This document shows positions 26,382 to 35,852 of a DNA stretch of 64,000 nt, piece after piece. The DNA is taken from positions 3,247,501 through 3,311,500 of the forward strand of contig NZ_CP020814.1 of NCBI RefSeq assembly GCF_002109385.1, read 5' to 3'. This DNA is from Halalkalibacter krulwichiae. Lineage in GTDB: Bacteria > Bacillota > Bacilli > Bacillales > Bacillaceae_D. The notes under the pieces were generated by a model, which made no database searches, was not told the origin of the DNA, and was given only the letters and a program-made list of their open reading frames with translations. The position numbers and the translations under genes are program-made. The first letter of the stretch is position 1; every line of letters starts with the position of its first letter.

Positions 26382-27176
26382 TTAGCGAACACTAAAAAAT
26401 GATTTAATTTTCGCAAACATCCCTTTTTGCTCATCTAACGACATAAGTGGAACAGTTTCTCCTAATATTCTTCTTGCAATGTTGCGATATGCAATAGAAG
26501 CTTTACTCGTTGTATGAAGAGCAATAGGCTCACCTTTGTTTGAATGTTTAATAACCTCTTCATCATCAACAACAATTCCGAGAAGATCAATAGCTAAAAT
26601 AGATGCAATCTCATCGACATCTAACATTTCGCCACTTTTCATCATATGTCCACGAATTCGGTTCACTACAAGTTTAGGAGCTTCTACATCTTCTTGTTCC
26701 AATAAACCAATGATACGGTCTGCATCACGAACGGCTGAGACTTCAGGCGTTGTAACAACAATAGCTCGATCAGCACCCGCAACAGCATTTTTAAAACCTT
26801 GCTCAATTCCCGCTGGGCAATCAATAATTACATAGTCATATTCCTGCTTTAACTCGTCAATAATCAATTTCATCTGTTCAGGTTGAACGGATGTCTTATC
26901 TTTTGTTTGAGCAGCAGGCAATAAGTATAAGCAATCAAATCGTTTGTCTTTAATTAAAGCTTGCTTAAGTTTACAGCGGCCCTCCGTTACATCAACGAGG
27001 TCATAAATAATTCGATTCTCAAGACCCATGACAACATCAAGATTGCGGAGCCCGATGTCTGTATCCACTAAGCAAATTTTCTTCCCCGAAAGTGCAAGGG
27101 CTGTGCCAATATTTGCTGAAGTCGTCGTTTTTCCGACTCCACCCTTTCCACTTGTAATGACGATTGCCTCTCCCAC
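26382..27176 (-). CDS. minD: Septum site-determining ATPase MinD
   Basis: Membrane-bound ATPase that positions MinC and prevents polar division. The 264-residue protein has the deviant Walker A GKGGVGKTTTSAN (about 10-22), switch I DTDIGLRNLD and switch II YVIIDCPAGIE. The C-terminal amphipathic helix KGMFAKIKSFFSVR is the membrane-targeting sequence. It follows minC in the usual minCD pair; a terminator comes right after. Confidence 0.97.
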   Translation of the reverse strand: MGEAIVITSGKGGVGKTTTSANIGTALALSGKKICLVDTDIGLRNLDVVMGLENRIIYDLVDVTEGRCKLKQALIKDKRFDCLYLLPAAQTKDKTSVQPEQMKLIIDELKQEYDYVIIDCPAGIEQGFKNAVAGADRAIVVTTPEVSAVRDADRIIGLLEQEDVEAPKLVVNRIRGHMMKSGEMLDVDEIASILAIDLLGIVVDDEEVIKHSNKGEPIALHTTSKASIAYRNIARRILGETVPLMSLDEQKGMFAKIKSFFSVR

Positions 27177-27253
27177 GTTGATGACCCCTTTCTATCGTGC
27201 TTTCTTAAAATTCATATACAGGAATAGAAAAGACTTCCTTATATTGAAGTAAC

Positions 27254-27937
27254 TTATCGTTGCAACTGTGCTTCATTTTTTGAAAGCTCTGGATGAGAAT
27301 GCACAAGCTGCTGGACTTTTCCGATATGAAATCTATATTGTTCATCTAAATAAGCACTTGTCATAATTCTTTCCTCGTCCACATCTCGATCAAAATGCTT
27401 AATTTGATCAGAAATTCTCAGTTGTGATGGTGCTAATAATGAAGCAGAAACGACGGCCTTATGATTGCCATCACAACCCGCATGAGCAATGCCTCGAAGT
27501 GCTCCCATCACATAAATATTTCCCGAAGCCATAAGAGTACCGCCTGGATTCACATCTCCTATTAACAGCACATCCCCGCTTACTTTTAGGACTTGTCCTG
27601 AACGAATAATGCGCATTAAAGTAACCGTCTGCGACTCTTGGCGCAGCTTTTCTGATTCCTCTTTTGATAGAACACGAGATTCAAACTGATCAACAGCGAG
27701 GTTGCGACCTTCTGAAATCATCGTCTCTAATTCTTCTTGCTGATGGACTTGCAAGTAACGATATCCAATATCGACTTTCACTCGCACATCAGGGCCCTCT
27801 GACTGCTGATAATGCTTGGACGAAAGCTTCTCGTTTAACTCCTCTAGCAAACTTTCATAAGAACAATGATCATCCAGTATAAAAATCAATCCATCTTTCG
27901 TCCCTTTTATCGTAACATTTTGCTTCTTTTGAACCAT
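27254..27937 (-). CDS. minC: Septum site-determining protein MinC
   Basis: FtsZ-ring inhibitor. The N-terminal domain (about 1-100) contacts FtsZ, and the C-terminal beta-helix (about 115-220; GDVLLIGDVNPGGTLMASGNIYVMG) dimerises and binds MinD. ATG 27937 (MVQKKQNVTIKG) is chosen because GAGGTGG lies about 7 bases upstream. It gives 227 residues, close to B. subtilis MinC. Confidence 0.95.
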   Translation of the reverse strand: MVQKKQNVTIKGTKDGLIFILDDHCSYESLLEELNEKLSSKHYQQSEGPDVRVKVDIGYRYLQVHQQEELETMISEGRNLAVDQFESRVLSKEESEKLRQESQTVTLMRIIRSGQVLKVSGDVLLIGDVNPGGTLMASGNIYVMGALRGIAHAGCDGNHKAVVSASLLAPSQLRISDQIKHFDRDVDEERIMTSAYLDEQYRFHIGKVQQLVHSHPELSKNEAQLQR

Positions 27938-28106
27938 AGTTATGTCCACCTCAGCCTCACTTACATCCGTCACTCGTCTCATCTTTTCAGTTTACGAGTA
28001 TACCGAAAAAAAACAGTGATGATACGTTTATTCAACATGATACTGCGTAAATCCTTCTAAATTAGAGAAGAAAAAGAAAAAAAACATAGATTTTGTCGTA
28101 TTTTAT

Positions 28107-28625
28107 CTATCTAAGACTTGCCTGTTTCATCACATGTGAAATTAATTTTTTCACTGGATAATAAATAATCACTGCAAAAGCAAAGTTCAAAATTAACCCT
28201 GGTATAAACCGTTCATAGAAGAACAAATTTGCAGCTAAATCAGTAATGCCAATTAACTTATATAACCCAAATTGATAATAATCAAAAAGAGCGACAGCTG
28301 CGAGCATTAATAATAAGTGAAATAAGAGTGAATCCTGTATTTGTTTGTATTTAAAAGCAAATGCATAGCCAATCAATCCAAATCCAAACATATACACACC
28401 TAACAATTGCGTGTAGACAATGTCGTAAATAAGACCAAATGCCAATCCATAAACTATACTGCTAAAACGTCCGAAATGAATCCCGATAAATACGAGCATA
28501 ATTATGACAAAACGCGGTACGAGCGTTACATCCATTTCATTTTGCGCAGGTGTAAGCAATTGAAAGATCGTTCCTTCTAGCACAAGCAAAACAAAAACGA
28601 GCGTCGGGATAAAGAAACGGCTCAC
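28107..28625 (-). CDS. mreD: Rod shape-determining protein MreD
   Basis: A 172-residue integral membrane protein with about five helices, part of the MreBCD elongation complex that guides lateral wall synthesis. Start is GTG 28625 with GAGGAGG upstream; the GTG overlaps the mreC stop (GTGA). Assigned mostly from hydrophobic profile, size and position between mreC and minC. Confidence 0.92.
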   Translation of the reverse strand: MSRFFIPTLVFVLLVLEGTIFQLLTPAQNEMDVTLVPRFVIIMLVFIGIHFGRFSSIVYGLAFGLIYDIVYTQLLGVYMFGFGLIGYAFAFKYKQIQDSLLFHLLLMLAAVALFDYYQFGLYKLIGITDLAANLFFYERFIPGLILNFAFAVIIYYPVKKLISHVMKQASLR

Positions 28626-29497
28626 GATGGTTCCTCCTCAAGCAGATCTGGATCTAACGTCGTACTCGTACGTTCAATAATATATACATAGTCTATTGCA
28701 AAGAAGTCTGCCGTTGGCTCAATATAGGCATTTTGTGTCAACCCATATTCATCGGGTTCAACACGAACAATTTCCCCAATTAATAAACCACTAGGATAGA
28801 CGCCACCTTTACCTGATGTTACGACAGTTTGTCCCTCTTCAATATCGGCTTCAAGATCAATCTTTCTCATGATAAGCAATCCAGCTTCCTCATCATATCC
28901 CTCAATAAAGCCATATTCAGGTTGATCCATCGAGATCATTGCTGACACACGGTTTGTTCGGTCATTGTCAGATAACAATTGAATTCTAGAAGAAAACTCA
29001 CTTACTGTTTTCACTTTTCCAATGAGCCCGCCTTTTGAATCAACGACACCCATATTAGGTTCAATGCCATGTTCCGACCCGCGGTTAAGGCCGATGTATT
29101 CACTCCATCTATCCGGACTTCGATGAATGACAACAGCTGATCTCATTAAGTAATCATTTAAGCTCTCATCTAATTCAAGCATATCTTTTAATGTTTCATT
29201 TTCATTTCTCAGTAAATTTCGCTCGACCGAAATTTGAGCATATTCATCGAGTCTTGATTTCAATATTTTATTTTCTTCGTAAATATGTTGGATGTCTCGA
29301 ACATTTTCAAAGAAACCCGCAATAGCGTATGCGGGTTTCGTGAAAATGGTTTGCACCCATCCAACAGCATCTCTAATCACTTGTTCTGGTCCTGTAATCT
29401 GCTCACGATCTTGTCTTGAGTAACCAATTAGTGCAACAAGAATAATGATAGCAACGAGAAGAATAATTAATTTTTTGTTTGAAAAAAAGGACGGCAT
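28622..29497 (-). CDS. mreC: Rod shape-determining protein MreC
   Basis: Bitopic protein (291 residues): membrane anchor about residues 8-26, coiled coil about 65-110, then a beta-rich extracellular domain with AVVIHRSPDRWSEYIGLNRG and TSGKGGVYPSGLLIGEI. It organises penicillin-binding proteins with MreB and MreD. It begins 13 bases after mreB. Confidence 0.95.
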   Translation of the reverse strand: MPSFFSNKKLIILLVAIIILVALIGYSRQDREQITGPEQVIRDAVGWVQTIFTKPAYAIAGFFENVRDIQHIYEENKILKSRLDEYAQISVERNLLRNENETLKDMLELDESLNDYLMRSAVVIHRSPDRWSEYIGLNRGSEHGIEPNMGVVDSKGGLIGKVKTVSEFSSRIQLLSDNDRTNRVSAMISMDQPEYGFIEGYDEEAGLLIMRKIDLEADIEEGQTVVTSGKGGVYPSGLLIGEIVRVEPDEYGLTQNAYIEPTADFFAIDYVYIIERTSTTLDPDLLEEEPS

Positions 29498-29509
29498 GCG
29501 TTACACCTA

Positions 29510-30550
29510 CTAACCTTTCCGATCTGAACGAGAAGTTATTCCAGCCTTTGAACGGAATAAATGAAGATTTTCTAGTGCTCTTCCTGTTCCAATTGCCACA
29601 CAATCTAAAGGATTTTCAGCAACTAGGACAGGCATTTTTGTTTCGTCGCTTAGTACTTTGTCAAGATTGCGAAGCAAAGCACCCCCACCTGTGAGGACAA
29701 TCCCACGATCCATAATATCCGCTGCAAGCTCTGGCGGCGATTGTTCTAACGTATTTTTAACCGATTCTATAATTGTTGTCACCGTATCAGCTAATGCACC
29801 TGCAATTTCTTCTGCTGATACACTAATTGTCTTTGGTAGACCCGTTAATAAATCACGACCTCGAATGTCCATATCATCAACGCCTTCAGGAGCACCAGCC
29901 GATCCAATTTCAAGCTTTAACGCTTCAGCCGTTCGTTCACCGATCATTAAGTTATATGTTTTCTTAATATACTGAATGATCGCTTCATCCATCTCATCAC
30001 CAGCAACTCTGATCGATTGACTTGTCACAATCCCACCAAGTGAGATAATCGCAACTTCAGTCGTTCCTCCACCAATATCTACAACCATGCTACCTGTCGG
30101 CTCCCAAACTGGAAGGTCTGCTCCAATTGCAGCTGCAAATGGTTCTTCAAGCGTATATGCTTCCTTTGCTCCTGCTTGCTTTGTTGCATCTTCCACAGCT
30201 CGTTTTTCAACTGCGGTAATTCCTGACGGTACACAAACCATAACAGACGGCTTACGTGTAAACATTGAACGATTTTTTAACGCTTGACGAATAAAGTATT
30301 TTAACATCGTCGCCGTTGTATCAAAGTCTGCAATGACACCATCTTTCATTGGACGCAAAGCTACAATATTACCCGGTGTACGACCAATCATATTCTTTGC
30401 ATCGTTCCCAACAGCTTCAATGGAGCCAGTATCCGTTCGAAATGCAACAACTGACGGCTCACGAACGACGATTCCCTTACTCTTCACGTAAACAAGCGTG
30501 TTTGCTGTTCCTAAATCAATTCCTATATCTTTTGAGAACCCACCAAACAT
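29510..30550 (-). CDS. mreB: Actin-like cell-shape protein MreB
   Basis: Bacterial actin, 346 residues. Nucleotide-binding segments visible are [14 protein letters not shown] (phosphate 1), [18 protein letters not shown] (phosphate 2) and [13 protein letters not shown] (adenosine). The protein forms membrane filaments that orient wall synthesis. GAAGGGAGAT precedes the ATG. radC is terminated upstream, so mreBCD-minCD has its own promoter in the 30551-30660 gap. Confidence 0.97.
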   Translation of the reverse strand: MFGGFSKDIGIDLGTANTLVYVKSKGIVVREPSVVAFRTDTGSIEAVGNDAKNMIGRTPGNIVALRPMKDGVIADFDTTATMLKYFIRQALKNRSMFTRKPSVMVCVPSGITAVEKRAVEDATKQAGAKEAYTLEEPFAAAIGADLPVWEPTGSMVVDIGGGTTEVAIISLGGIVTSQSIRVAGDEMDEAIIQYIKKTYNLMIGERTAEALKLEIGSAGAPEGVDDMDIRGRDLLTGLPKTISVSAEEIAGALADTVTTIIESVKNTLEQSPPELAADIMDRGIVLTGGGALLRNLDKVLSDETKMPVLVAENPLDCVAIGTGRALENLHLFRSKAGITSRSDRKG

Positions 30551-30662
30551 CTATGTATCTCCCTTCATACAAAACCGAAATCATAACCTTCATTATAACG
30601 AATAATTCATAAAAAAAATAGCCTTAAGTTCCCCAAGTTTTAAGCAAATTGCTTCTTTCAAA

Positions 30663-30690
30663 TAAAAAAGGCAACAAAACTTATGTTACC
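30663..30690 (-). terminator. Terminator of radC
   Basis: GGTAACA / TGTTGCC (one G-U pair), 7-base loop, followed on the minus strand by TTTTTTATT. Confidence 0.75.
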
Positions 30691-30741
30691 ATTCTCTCCC
30701 CTCCATCGCTATCTTTGTTTTTTCCTGAAAAATCCTTTTTA

Positions 30742-31434
30742 TTATATGACATATCCTTGCTCTTTAAGACTAACAAATTTACGGTCTCCAATAATAATAT
30801 GATCAAGAAGTTCGATGCCAATCATTTTGCCTGACTCGGCAAGTCGCTTTGTCATTTCAATATCTTCACGACTAGGAGATGGATCTCCTGATGGGTGATT
30901 ATGAAGACAAATAACAGAAGCCGCTGAGCGCCTCAGGGCTTCTTTAAAAATCTCACGTGGATGGCAAATGCTTGCATTTAAACTGCCAATGAAAATAGTC
31001 TTCCGATGAAGCACTTGGTTTTTTGTATTTAAATACAAACAATCGAAGTGTTCTTGTTGAAGAAAACGCATATCTTCCATGACATAATTAGATACATCCT
31101 CTGGCGAACGAATTACATATCGTTCCTCGGGCTGCATACTATGAATTCTTTTCCCAAGCTCAATCGCTGCTAATAACTCAACCGCCTTCGCTTCTCCAAT
31201 TCCTTTGATTGAACATAATTCTTCAATTGCAGCTTCTTTCAACAGTAAGATCCCATCAAACTTCGCTAACACATGTTGAGCTAGCTCTAAAACAGACTCT
31301 TGCTTTGTACCACTTCGAAGCAAAATTGCCAAGATTTCTTGATTCGTTAATGCCTGTGCACCCTCTTGCAACAATCGTTCACGCGGCCTTTCTCGAAGAG
31401 GAACATCTCGAATAAGGAAAGGGGATTGGCGCAT
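30742..31434 (-). CDS. radC: RadC family JAB-domain protein
   Basis: A 230-residue protein with an N-terminal helix-hairpin-helix-like part (LRERPRERLLQEGAQALTNQ, SIKGIGEAKAVELLA) and a C-terminal JAB/MPN+ domain. The metal motif is HNHPSGDPSPSREDIEMT with an upstream Glu. Despite its name, a repair role is doubtful and the true function is unknown. ATG 31434 has AAAGGAG upstream; an upstream in-frame ATG gives a non-homologous extension. Lies between maf and mreB as in B. subtilis. Confidence 0.93.
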   Translation of the reverse strand: MRQSPFLIRDVPLRERPRERLLQEGAQALTNQEILAILLRSGTKQESVLELAQHVLAKFDGILLLKEAAIEELCSIKGIGEAKAVELLAAIELGKRIHSMQPEERYVIRSPEDVSNYVMEDMRFLQQEHFDCLYLNTKNQVLHRKTIFIGSLNASICHPREIFKEALRRSAASVICLHNHPSGDPSPSREDIEMTKRLAESGKMIGIELLDHIIIGDRKFVSLKEQGYVI

Positions 31435-31485
31435 AGCAAGCAGCTCCTTTCTATTTTGAACAAAACGAGGCAAATTTATGAATGT

Positions 31486-32058
31486 TTACGTATCGGGGTG
31501 AATTCCTCTTTTTCGAAGTTCTCGTACCGTTTTTGCTAATGGTAAACCAACAACTGAAAAATAATCGCCAATAATACGTTTAACTAAAAACGCACCAAAT
31601 CCTTGAATGCCATAACTACCTGCCTTATCGTTTGGCTCGCCACTTTTAACGTACATGTTGATTTCATCCTCTGTAAGCGGATAAAACTCGACATCTGTCT
31701 TCTCATAAAAAGTGTCTTTTCCGTTTGGCGAACAAATAGCAACACCTGTATAGACGCTATGCGTGCTGCCAGACAGTTTCCGAAGCATCGCTCCTGCGTC
31801 CTGCTCATCCATAGGCTTGCCAAGAATTTCATTGTCATAAGCTACAACTGTATCTGCTCCAAGTACGATTTCAGTTGGATGCTTCGACCAGACATCTTCG
31901 GCTTTTTGCAATGCTAACTGTTGAACGACTTCACTTGGCGTCAGTCCTTTTTCGACTTTTTCTTCAACGTCACTTGTTTTCACTTCAAAGGAATAATGAA
32001 CTTGTTGTAAAAGCTCTTTTCGTCTTGGGGATCCTGAGGCTAAAATGAAAGATTTCAT
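31486..32058 (-). CDS. maf: Maf-family nucleoside triphosphate pyrophosphatase
   Basis: A 190-residue house-cleaning enzyme that hydrolyses dTTP/UTP and modified nucleotides. Motifs are ILASGSPRRKELL near the start, VLGADTVVAYD, and GKPMDEQDAGAMLRKLSGSTHSVYTG. GAGGTGA lies 8 bases before ATG 32058. Same place as in B. subtilis, between spoIIB and radC. Confidence 0.95.
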   Translation of the reverse strand: MKSFILASGSPRRKELLQQVHYSFEVKTSDVEEKVEKGLTPSEVVQQLALQKAEDVWSKHPTEIVLGADTVVAYDNEILGKPMDEQDAGAMLRKLSGSTHSVYTGVAICSPNGKDTFYEKTDVEFYPLTEDEINMYVKSGEPNDKAGSYGIQGFGAFLVKRIIGDYFSVVGLPLAKTVRELRKRGIHPDT

Positions 32059-32228
32059 GAAGGGAGTCACCTCTACAATTTTTAATTCTATTGTACAGGT
32101 TCAAAATTAGAATACCAAATTTTTGCAACTAGAACGATCAATGTGTGAGATAACATAACGAGATATATAATACTCTTTTAACAAGGGGCATGGAAACATA
32201 CAAAAAAACAGCTAGATTTATTTGAGGG

Positions 32229-32262
32229 CACTGAAAAAGGTTTATTTTCACCTTTTTCAGTG
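32229..32262 (-). terminator. Terminator of spoIIB
   Basis: A 13-base stem (CACTGAAAAAGGT / ACCTTTTTCAGTG) with an 8-base loop lies about 35 bases downstream of the spoIIB stop. The minus-strand tail (CCCTCAAATAAATC) is weak in T, so this is a probable rather than certain terminator. Confidence 0.6.
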
Positions 32263-32297
32263 GCTTCATTTATTTCCAGCTGTTTCTTCATCTTCTT

Positions 32298-33401
32298 TTA
32301 TTGTAACGATTGGACAACTTGTTCATAGCTTACTAAGGCGTCTAATATAGCTTGCTGTGATTGCCATAATGCGTCTTGTTCACCTTTTGATTCATATTCT
32401 TTTAATTTTTGACCTGCTAGCACTAATTTGTCTCCCATTTCAAGAGCATGCTGTTGCGAGTCACCTGTTAAATGGCTAAAAGCTACATCCCGCTCAGCTT
32501 GTAAAGCTTGGGCATTTTCTTCAATTGACTTAACACTTTCTGTTGTTATGAGCGAACCACCATTTAAGCCATCGACTGATAACTGCATCACCTTTTTATA
32601 ATGATCTATCGCATTTGTAAACCAAGCAGAGACTTCTTCAGCTTGACCTGTGATATCTTGTCCATCGACTTGGTATGACTTCAAATAAGTATCTTGTCCA
32701 TATTCTTCATATAAACTACCGATCTTCGTAGCCTGTGCACGATCCCCTCCAGCTCCGATAAACATATAAATTGGATCAGTTCCTTTTGTAAGTGTTCCTG
32801 CTAACCCTTGTTCGTGAATGCGTGCAACTACTTCTTCTCCTTGTGCTAGTTCAGTAAAGGCAGCACCTTGGACAACTTCTATAGACAGAGTTGGAAGAGC
32901 TGTTCCTTCTACAGTCGCATCAACGGAAGCTGCTGCTTGAGTTGCTTCTTCCTGCTCTACTCCTTGAACAACCGGAACGGAGCTCCCTTTAAAAACAGTG
33001 AGAATCATCGTACCAAAGCCAAGACCTACAATGATAGCAGAACAGACTGCTACGACCATCATCAATGGAATTTTCGGTCTGCTATTATTTGTGGCGGACT
33101 TCTTTTTTCTTTTAAACGGAAGCTTTGGACTTTTCTCTCGATTGCCATCGTCCCAAAATGGTTGTCCATTTCTCTTACGCTCCTCGTGCTTTTTTTCGAA
33201 ATGAATGACATTGTCTGGTTGAGGAATGATTTCTGCTACGTCGATTTCTTCTTGTTCACGGGTCGGGACAATTTCTTCGGAACGCACTTGCTCATTTGAG
33301 AACACTTCAGAATCCACTTGAATTCGATCCTGAGTCTCCCTTTTTAACGTCTGTTCCTTGCCGTTTAACCGAACCGATATTTTGTGCTTATCCTGATTCA
33401 T
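32298..33401 (-). CDS. spoIIB: Stage II sporulation protein SpoIIB
   Basis: A bitopic protein of about 367 residues that, in B. subtilis, localises to the septum and helps septal peptidoglycan thinning during engulfment. Layout: charged cytosolic part (1-110), one membrane helix (about 112-138), a SPOR-like domain (about 175-260; IEVVQGAAFTELAQGEEVVARI) and a helical tail ending WQSQQAILDALVSYEQVV. ATG 33401 has AAGGAG 8 bases upstream. Identification uses position (between the pilus/comC genes and maf) and architecture. The SPOR frame in the pilus operon resembles its outer part. Confidence 0.85.
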   Translation of the reverse strand: MNQDKHKISVRLNGKEQTLKRETQDRIQVDSEVFSNEQVRSEEIVPTREQEEIDVAEIIPQPDNVIHFEKKHEERKRNGQPFWDDGNREKSPKLPFKRKKKSATNNSRPKIPLMMVVAVCSAIIVGLGFGTMILTVFKGSSVPVVQGVEQEEATQAAASVDATVEGTALPTLSIEVVQGAAFTELAQGEEVVARIHEQGLAGTLTKGTDPIYMFIGAGGDRAQATKIGSLYEEYGQDTYLKSYQVDGQDITGQAEEVSAWFTNAIDHYKKVMQLSVDGLNGGSLITTESVKSIEENAQALQAERDVAFSHLTGDSQQHALEMGDKLVLAGQKLKEYESKGEQDALWQSQQAILDALVSYEQVVQSLQ

Positions 33402-33533
33402 CGTATCACTCCTTTCCACAATCTCCCTTTATAACTCTATTCTATTACGTGAGCCTTGCAGATAGAACATGTCTAATAAATTAGTTTGACGATTTTTCTC
33501 TCTTTCCTTCTTAATCTATTAAATTAAAAAAGA

Positions 33534-33552
33534 ACAAGACATTCAGTCTTGT
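33534..33552 (-). terminator. Terminator of the pilus operon
   Basis: ACAAGAC / GTCTTGT with a 5-base loop, followed on the minus strand by TCTTTTTTAA. It lies 9 bases after the pilC stop and ends the long transcript that begins near 44289. Confidence 0.85.
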
Positions 33553-33561
33553 CCTTGTCTA

Positions 33562-34779
33562 TTAACCACCGAAATTATCATAGATTGAGAACATTGGTAA
33601 AATTGCTGCTAACACAATTGTTCCAACGATTAATCCTAATACAACAATCATAAGAGGTTCCATGATCGCACTTAAGCGCGAAGCCATTTGTTCCACTTCT
33701 TCTTCATAGAAATCGGCTACTTTCTCAAGCATCGTGTCTAGTTGACCAGATTCCTCTCCCACTTTCACCATGTGGCTGACTAGCTTCGGGAAAACCCAAC
33801 TTTCTGAAAGAGGGCCCGATAAGCTTTCACCAGCTCGTAACGATTCTTTGGAGTCATGTAACACTTTTTTTACTACTTCATTATCAGAGATTTCCGCACT
33901 CATCGTTAATGTTTGTAGAACCGGAACCGAACTAGAAAACAAAGAAGCCATTGTTCTTGTGACTCGAGCTAAAATCGTTTTCTGAGCCAACAATCCAAAT
34001 ATAGGAATCTTTAATTTGGCATAATCTAGCATATACTTCCCTGTTTGGTTCCGTTTGATGCTAATAAATGCCAGAATTAACACGGTTACAAGGAGCATGA
34101 CAATATACCAACGTTGGATCAGAAAGTCCGAGGCTCCCATCACCAATTGAGTCGGAAGTGGAATGTCCCCTCCCATTGACGTTAAATTCGCTAGTAGATT
34201 GGGAAGAACGACCGTTAATAAAGTGATTACAACTCCAATGGCAATAATGGAGACAGCAATTGGATACATCATCGCAGATTTCACTTTTTCCCTTACACGA
34301 CGTTCCTTTTCGTAAAATGTCGCTAATCGCTCTAAGACATTTTCTAAATCTCCACTTGTCTCACCAGCACGTACCATGTTTATAAAAACTTTATCAAAAA
34401 CTTTCGGATGCTTCTCACAAGCTTCAGAGAAAGGTGTACCTGAACGGATGTGGAAATAGACATCATTTAAAACTTCTTTAAATCTTTTTGAAGTCACTTG
34501 GTCACTAAGAATATTAATCGCTTCTGTAATGGTCGTTCCCGCTTTTAATAGCGTAGCAAGTTGACGGCAAAACACGACGAAGTCTTGGTTTTTCACAGGT
34601 TTCCCAAGCGTAATATTTAAATCTTTATTCCAGATCGTCTCTACTTGTTCATTTAACTCAGCGATAAATAATCCTTTCCCTTTCAGCTCTCGAATAGCCA
34701 CTTCTTCTGAAGAGGCATGAAGCTTCCCTTTCACTTCTTTTCCCGTCCGAGAATCAATTGCTTTATAAAGAAAATTCAT
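33562..34779 (-). CDS. pilC: Type IV pilus inner-membrane platform protein PilC
   Basis: Polytopic GspF-type protein (405 residues) on which the PilB and PilT motors act. Two T2SSF domains are visible (about 70-195 and 270-395), each with FCRQLATLLKAGTTITEAI / RTMASLFSSSVPVLQTLTMS-like starts and the GEESGQLDTMLEKVADFYEEEV segment. Three membrane helices are predicted. AAGGGGG precedes the ATG. Last gene of the pilus operon. Confidence 0.94.
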   Translation of the reverse strand: MNFLYKAIDSRTGKEVKGKLHASSEEVAIRELKGKGLFIAELNEQVETIWNKDLNITLGKPVKNQDFVVFCRQLATLLKAGTTITEAINILSDQVTSKRFKEVLNDVYFHIRSGTPFSEACEKHPKVFDKVFINMVRAGETSGDLENVLERLATFYEKERRVREKVKSAMMYPIAVSIIAIGVVITLLTVVLPNLLANLTSMGGDIPLPTQLVMGASDFLIQRWYIVMLLVTVLILAFISIKRNQTGKYMLDYAKLKIPIFGLLAQKTILARVTRTMASLFSSSVPVLQTLTMSAEISDNEVVKKVLHDSKESLRAGESLSGPLSESWVFPKLVSHMVKVGEESGQLDTMLEKVADFYEEEVEQMASRLSAIMEPLMIVVLGLIVGTIVLAAILPMFSIYDNFGG

Positions 34780-34797
34780 TGTTCATGCCCCCTTTCC

Positions 34798-35838
34798 TTA
34801 TTCATGCTTGTCCCAACCTGGCACAAATTCATCGGCAACCGTACGTGTAATAAGACCTTGACGAACGAGATCCATAACAGCCATCTGAATCGTCTGCATC
34901 CCTTGGCTCTTGCTTGTCTCTAGGACGGTTAAGATTTGATGAATTTTGTCTGAGCGAATTAAATTAGCAACAGCCGGATTGTTGATTAAAATTTCCAAAG
35001 CCGCAATTCGTCCTTGTTCCGTTGCCGTTGGCAATAAACGTTGTGACACAACTCCTACAAGAGAGCTTGCAAGCTGCATCCGTACTTGTTGGTGTTGTTC
35101 TGGTGGAAAAACATCGATGATTCGATGAACCGTTTGAGAAGCTGTTGTTGTATGCAACGTCCCTAGAACGAGGTGCCCTGTTTCCGCAGCCGTAATGGCC
35201 GTTCGAACGGTGTCCAAATCTCGCATTTCCCCTACAAGAATCACATCAGGGTCCTGTCTTAAAGCCGCTCTAAGCCCTACTGAAAATGCTTTGCTATCAA
35301 GCCCAATTTCACGCTGGTTGACAATGCTCTTTTGGTGCTGATGTAAATATTCAATCGGATCCTCTAATGTTAGGATATGTTTGCTCATATTTTGGTTAAT
35401 ATAGTTAATCATCGCCGCTAATGTCGAAGACTTACCAGAACCTGTTGGACCCGTAACTAACATAAGACCTTGCGTTTGTTTCGCAAAATATTCTAATGCT
35501 TTTGGTAACCGCAATGACTCAAACGTAGGCACTTGACCATTGATGACACGGCAAACAATCCCAATAGAGCCTCGCTGCTTGTAAATATTTACACGAAAGC
35601 GACAAACCCCTTCAATCGCATAGGAAAAATCAAGTTCGCTCTCTTCCTCAAAGCGCACCATTTGGGCATCTGTTGTAATTTCCTTTGCCATTTCAAACGT
35701 GTCTTGCGGCCTTAGCACTGTAGATCCGACACGTTTTAATTTTCCATTTATCCGCACTGTTGGAGTGGTGCCAACGGTAATATGTAAATCAGAGGCACCA
35801 TTTCGAAAAGAAAACTCTAACAATTTATTCATATCCAT
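34798..35838 (-). CDS. pilT: Type IV pilus retraction ATPase PilT
   Basis: Hexameric motor for pilus retraction, which drives twitching and DNA uptake. The 346-residue protein has a PAS-like N-domain and a RecA-like C-domain. Walker A is GPTGSGKSSTLA, Walker B LRQDPDVILVGEMRD, and the His box LGTLHTTTASQ. The AIRNLIRE motif of classical PilT is diverged here (IRSDKIHQILTV). B. subtilis has no PilT, so this cell can probably retract its pili. AAGGTGG lies 9 bases before the ATG. Confidence 0.95.
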   Translation of the reverse strand: MDMNKLLEFSFRNGASDLHITVGTTPTVRINGKLKRVGSTVLRPQDTFEMAKEITTDAQMVRFEEESELDFSYAIEGVCRFRVNIYKQRGSIGIVCRVINGQVPTFESLRLPKALEYFAKQTQGLMLVTGPTGSGKSSTLAAMINYINQNMSKHILTLEDPIEYLHQHQKSIVNQREIGLDSKAFSVGLRAALRQDPDVILVGEMRDLDTVRTAITAAETGHLVLGTLHTTTASQTVHRIIDVFPPEQHQQVRMQLASSLVGVVSQRLLPTATEQGRIAALEILINNPAVANLIRSDKIHQILTVLETSKSQGMQTIQMAVMDLVRQGLITRTVADEFVPGWDKHE

Positions 35839-35852
35839 TGCTTATTTCCACC

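Noticed and set aside
35533..35715. Plus-strand frames within pilB, pilT, mreB, minD and other genes
   Set aside because: All lie opposite conserved coding sequence and lack start signals.
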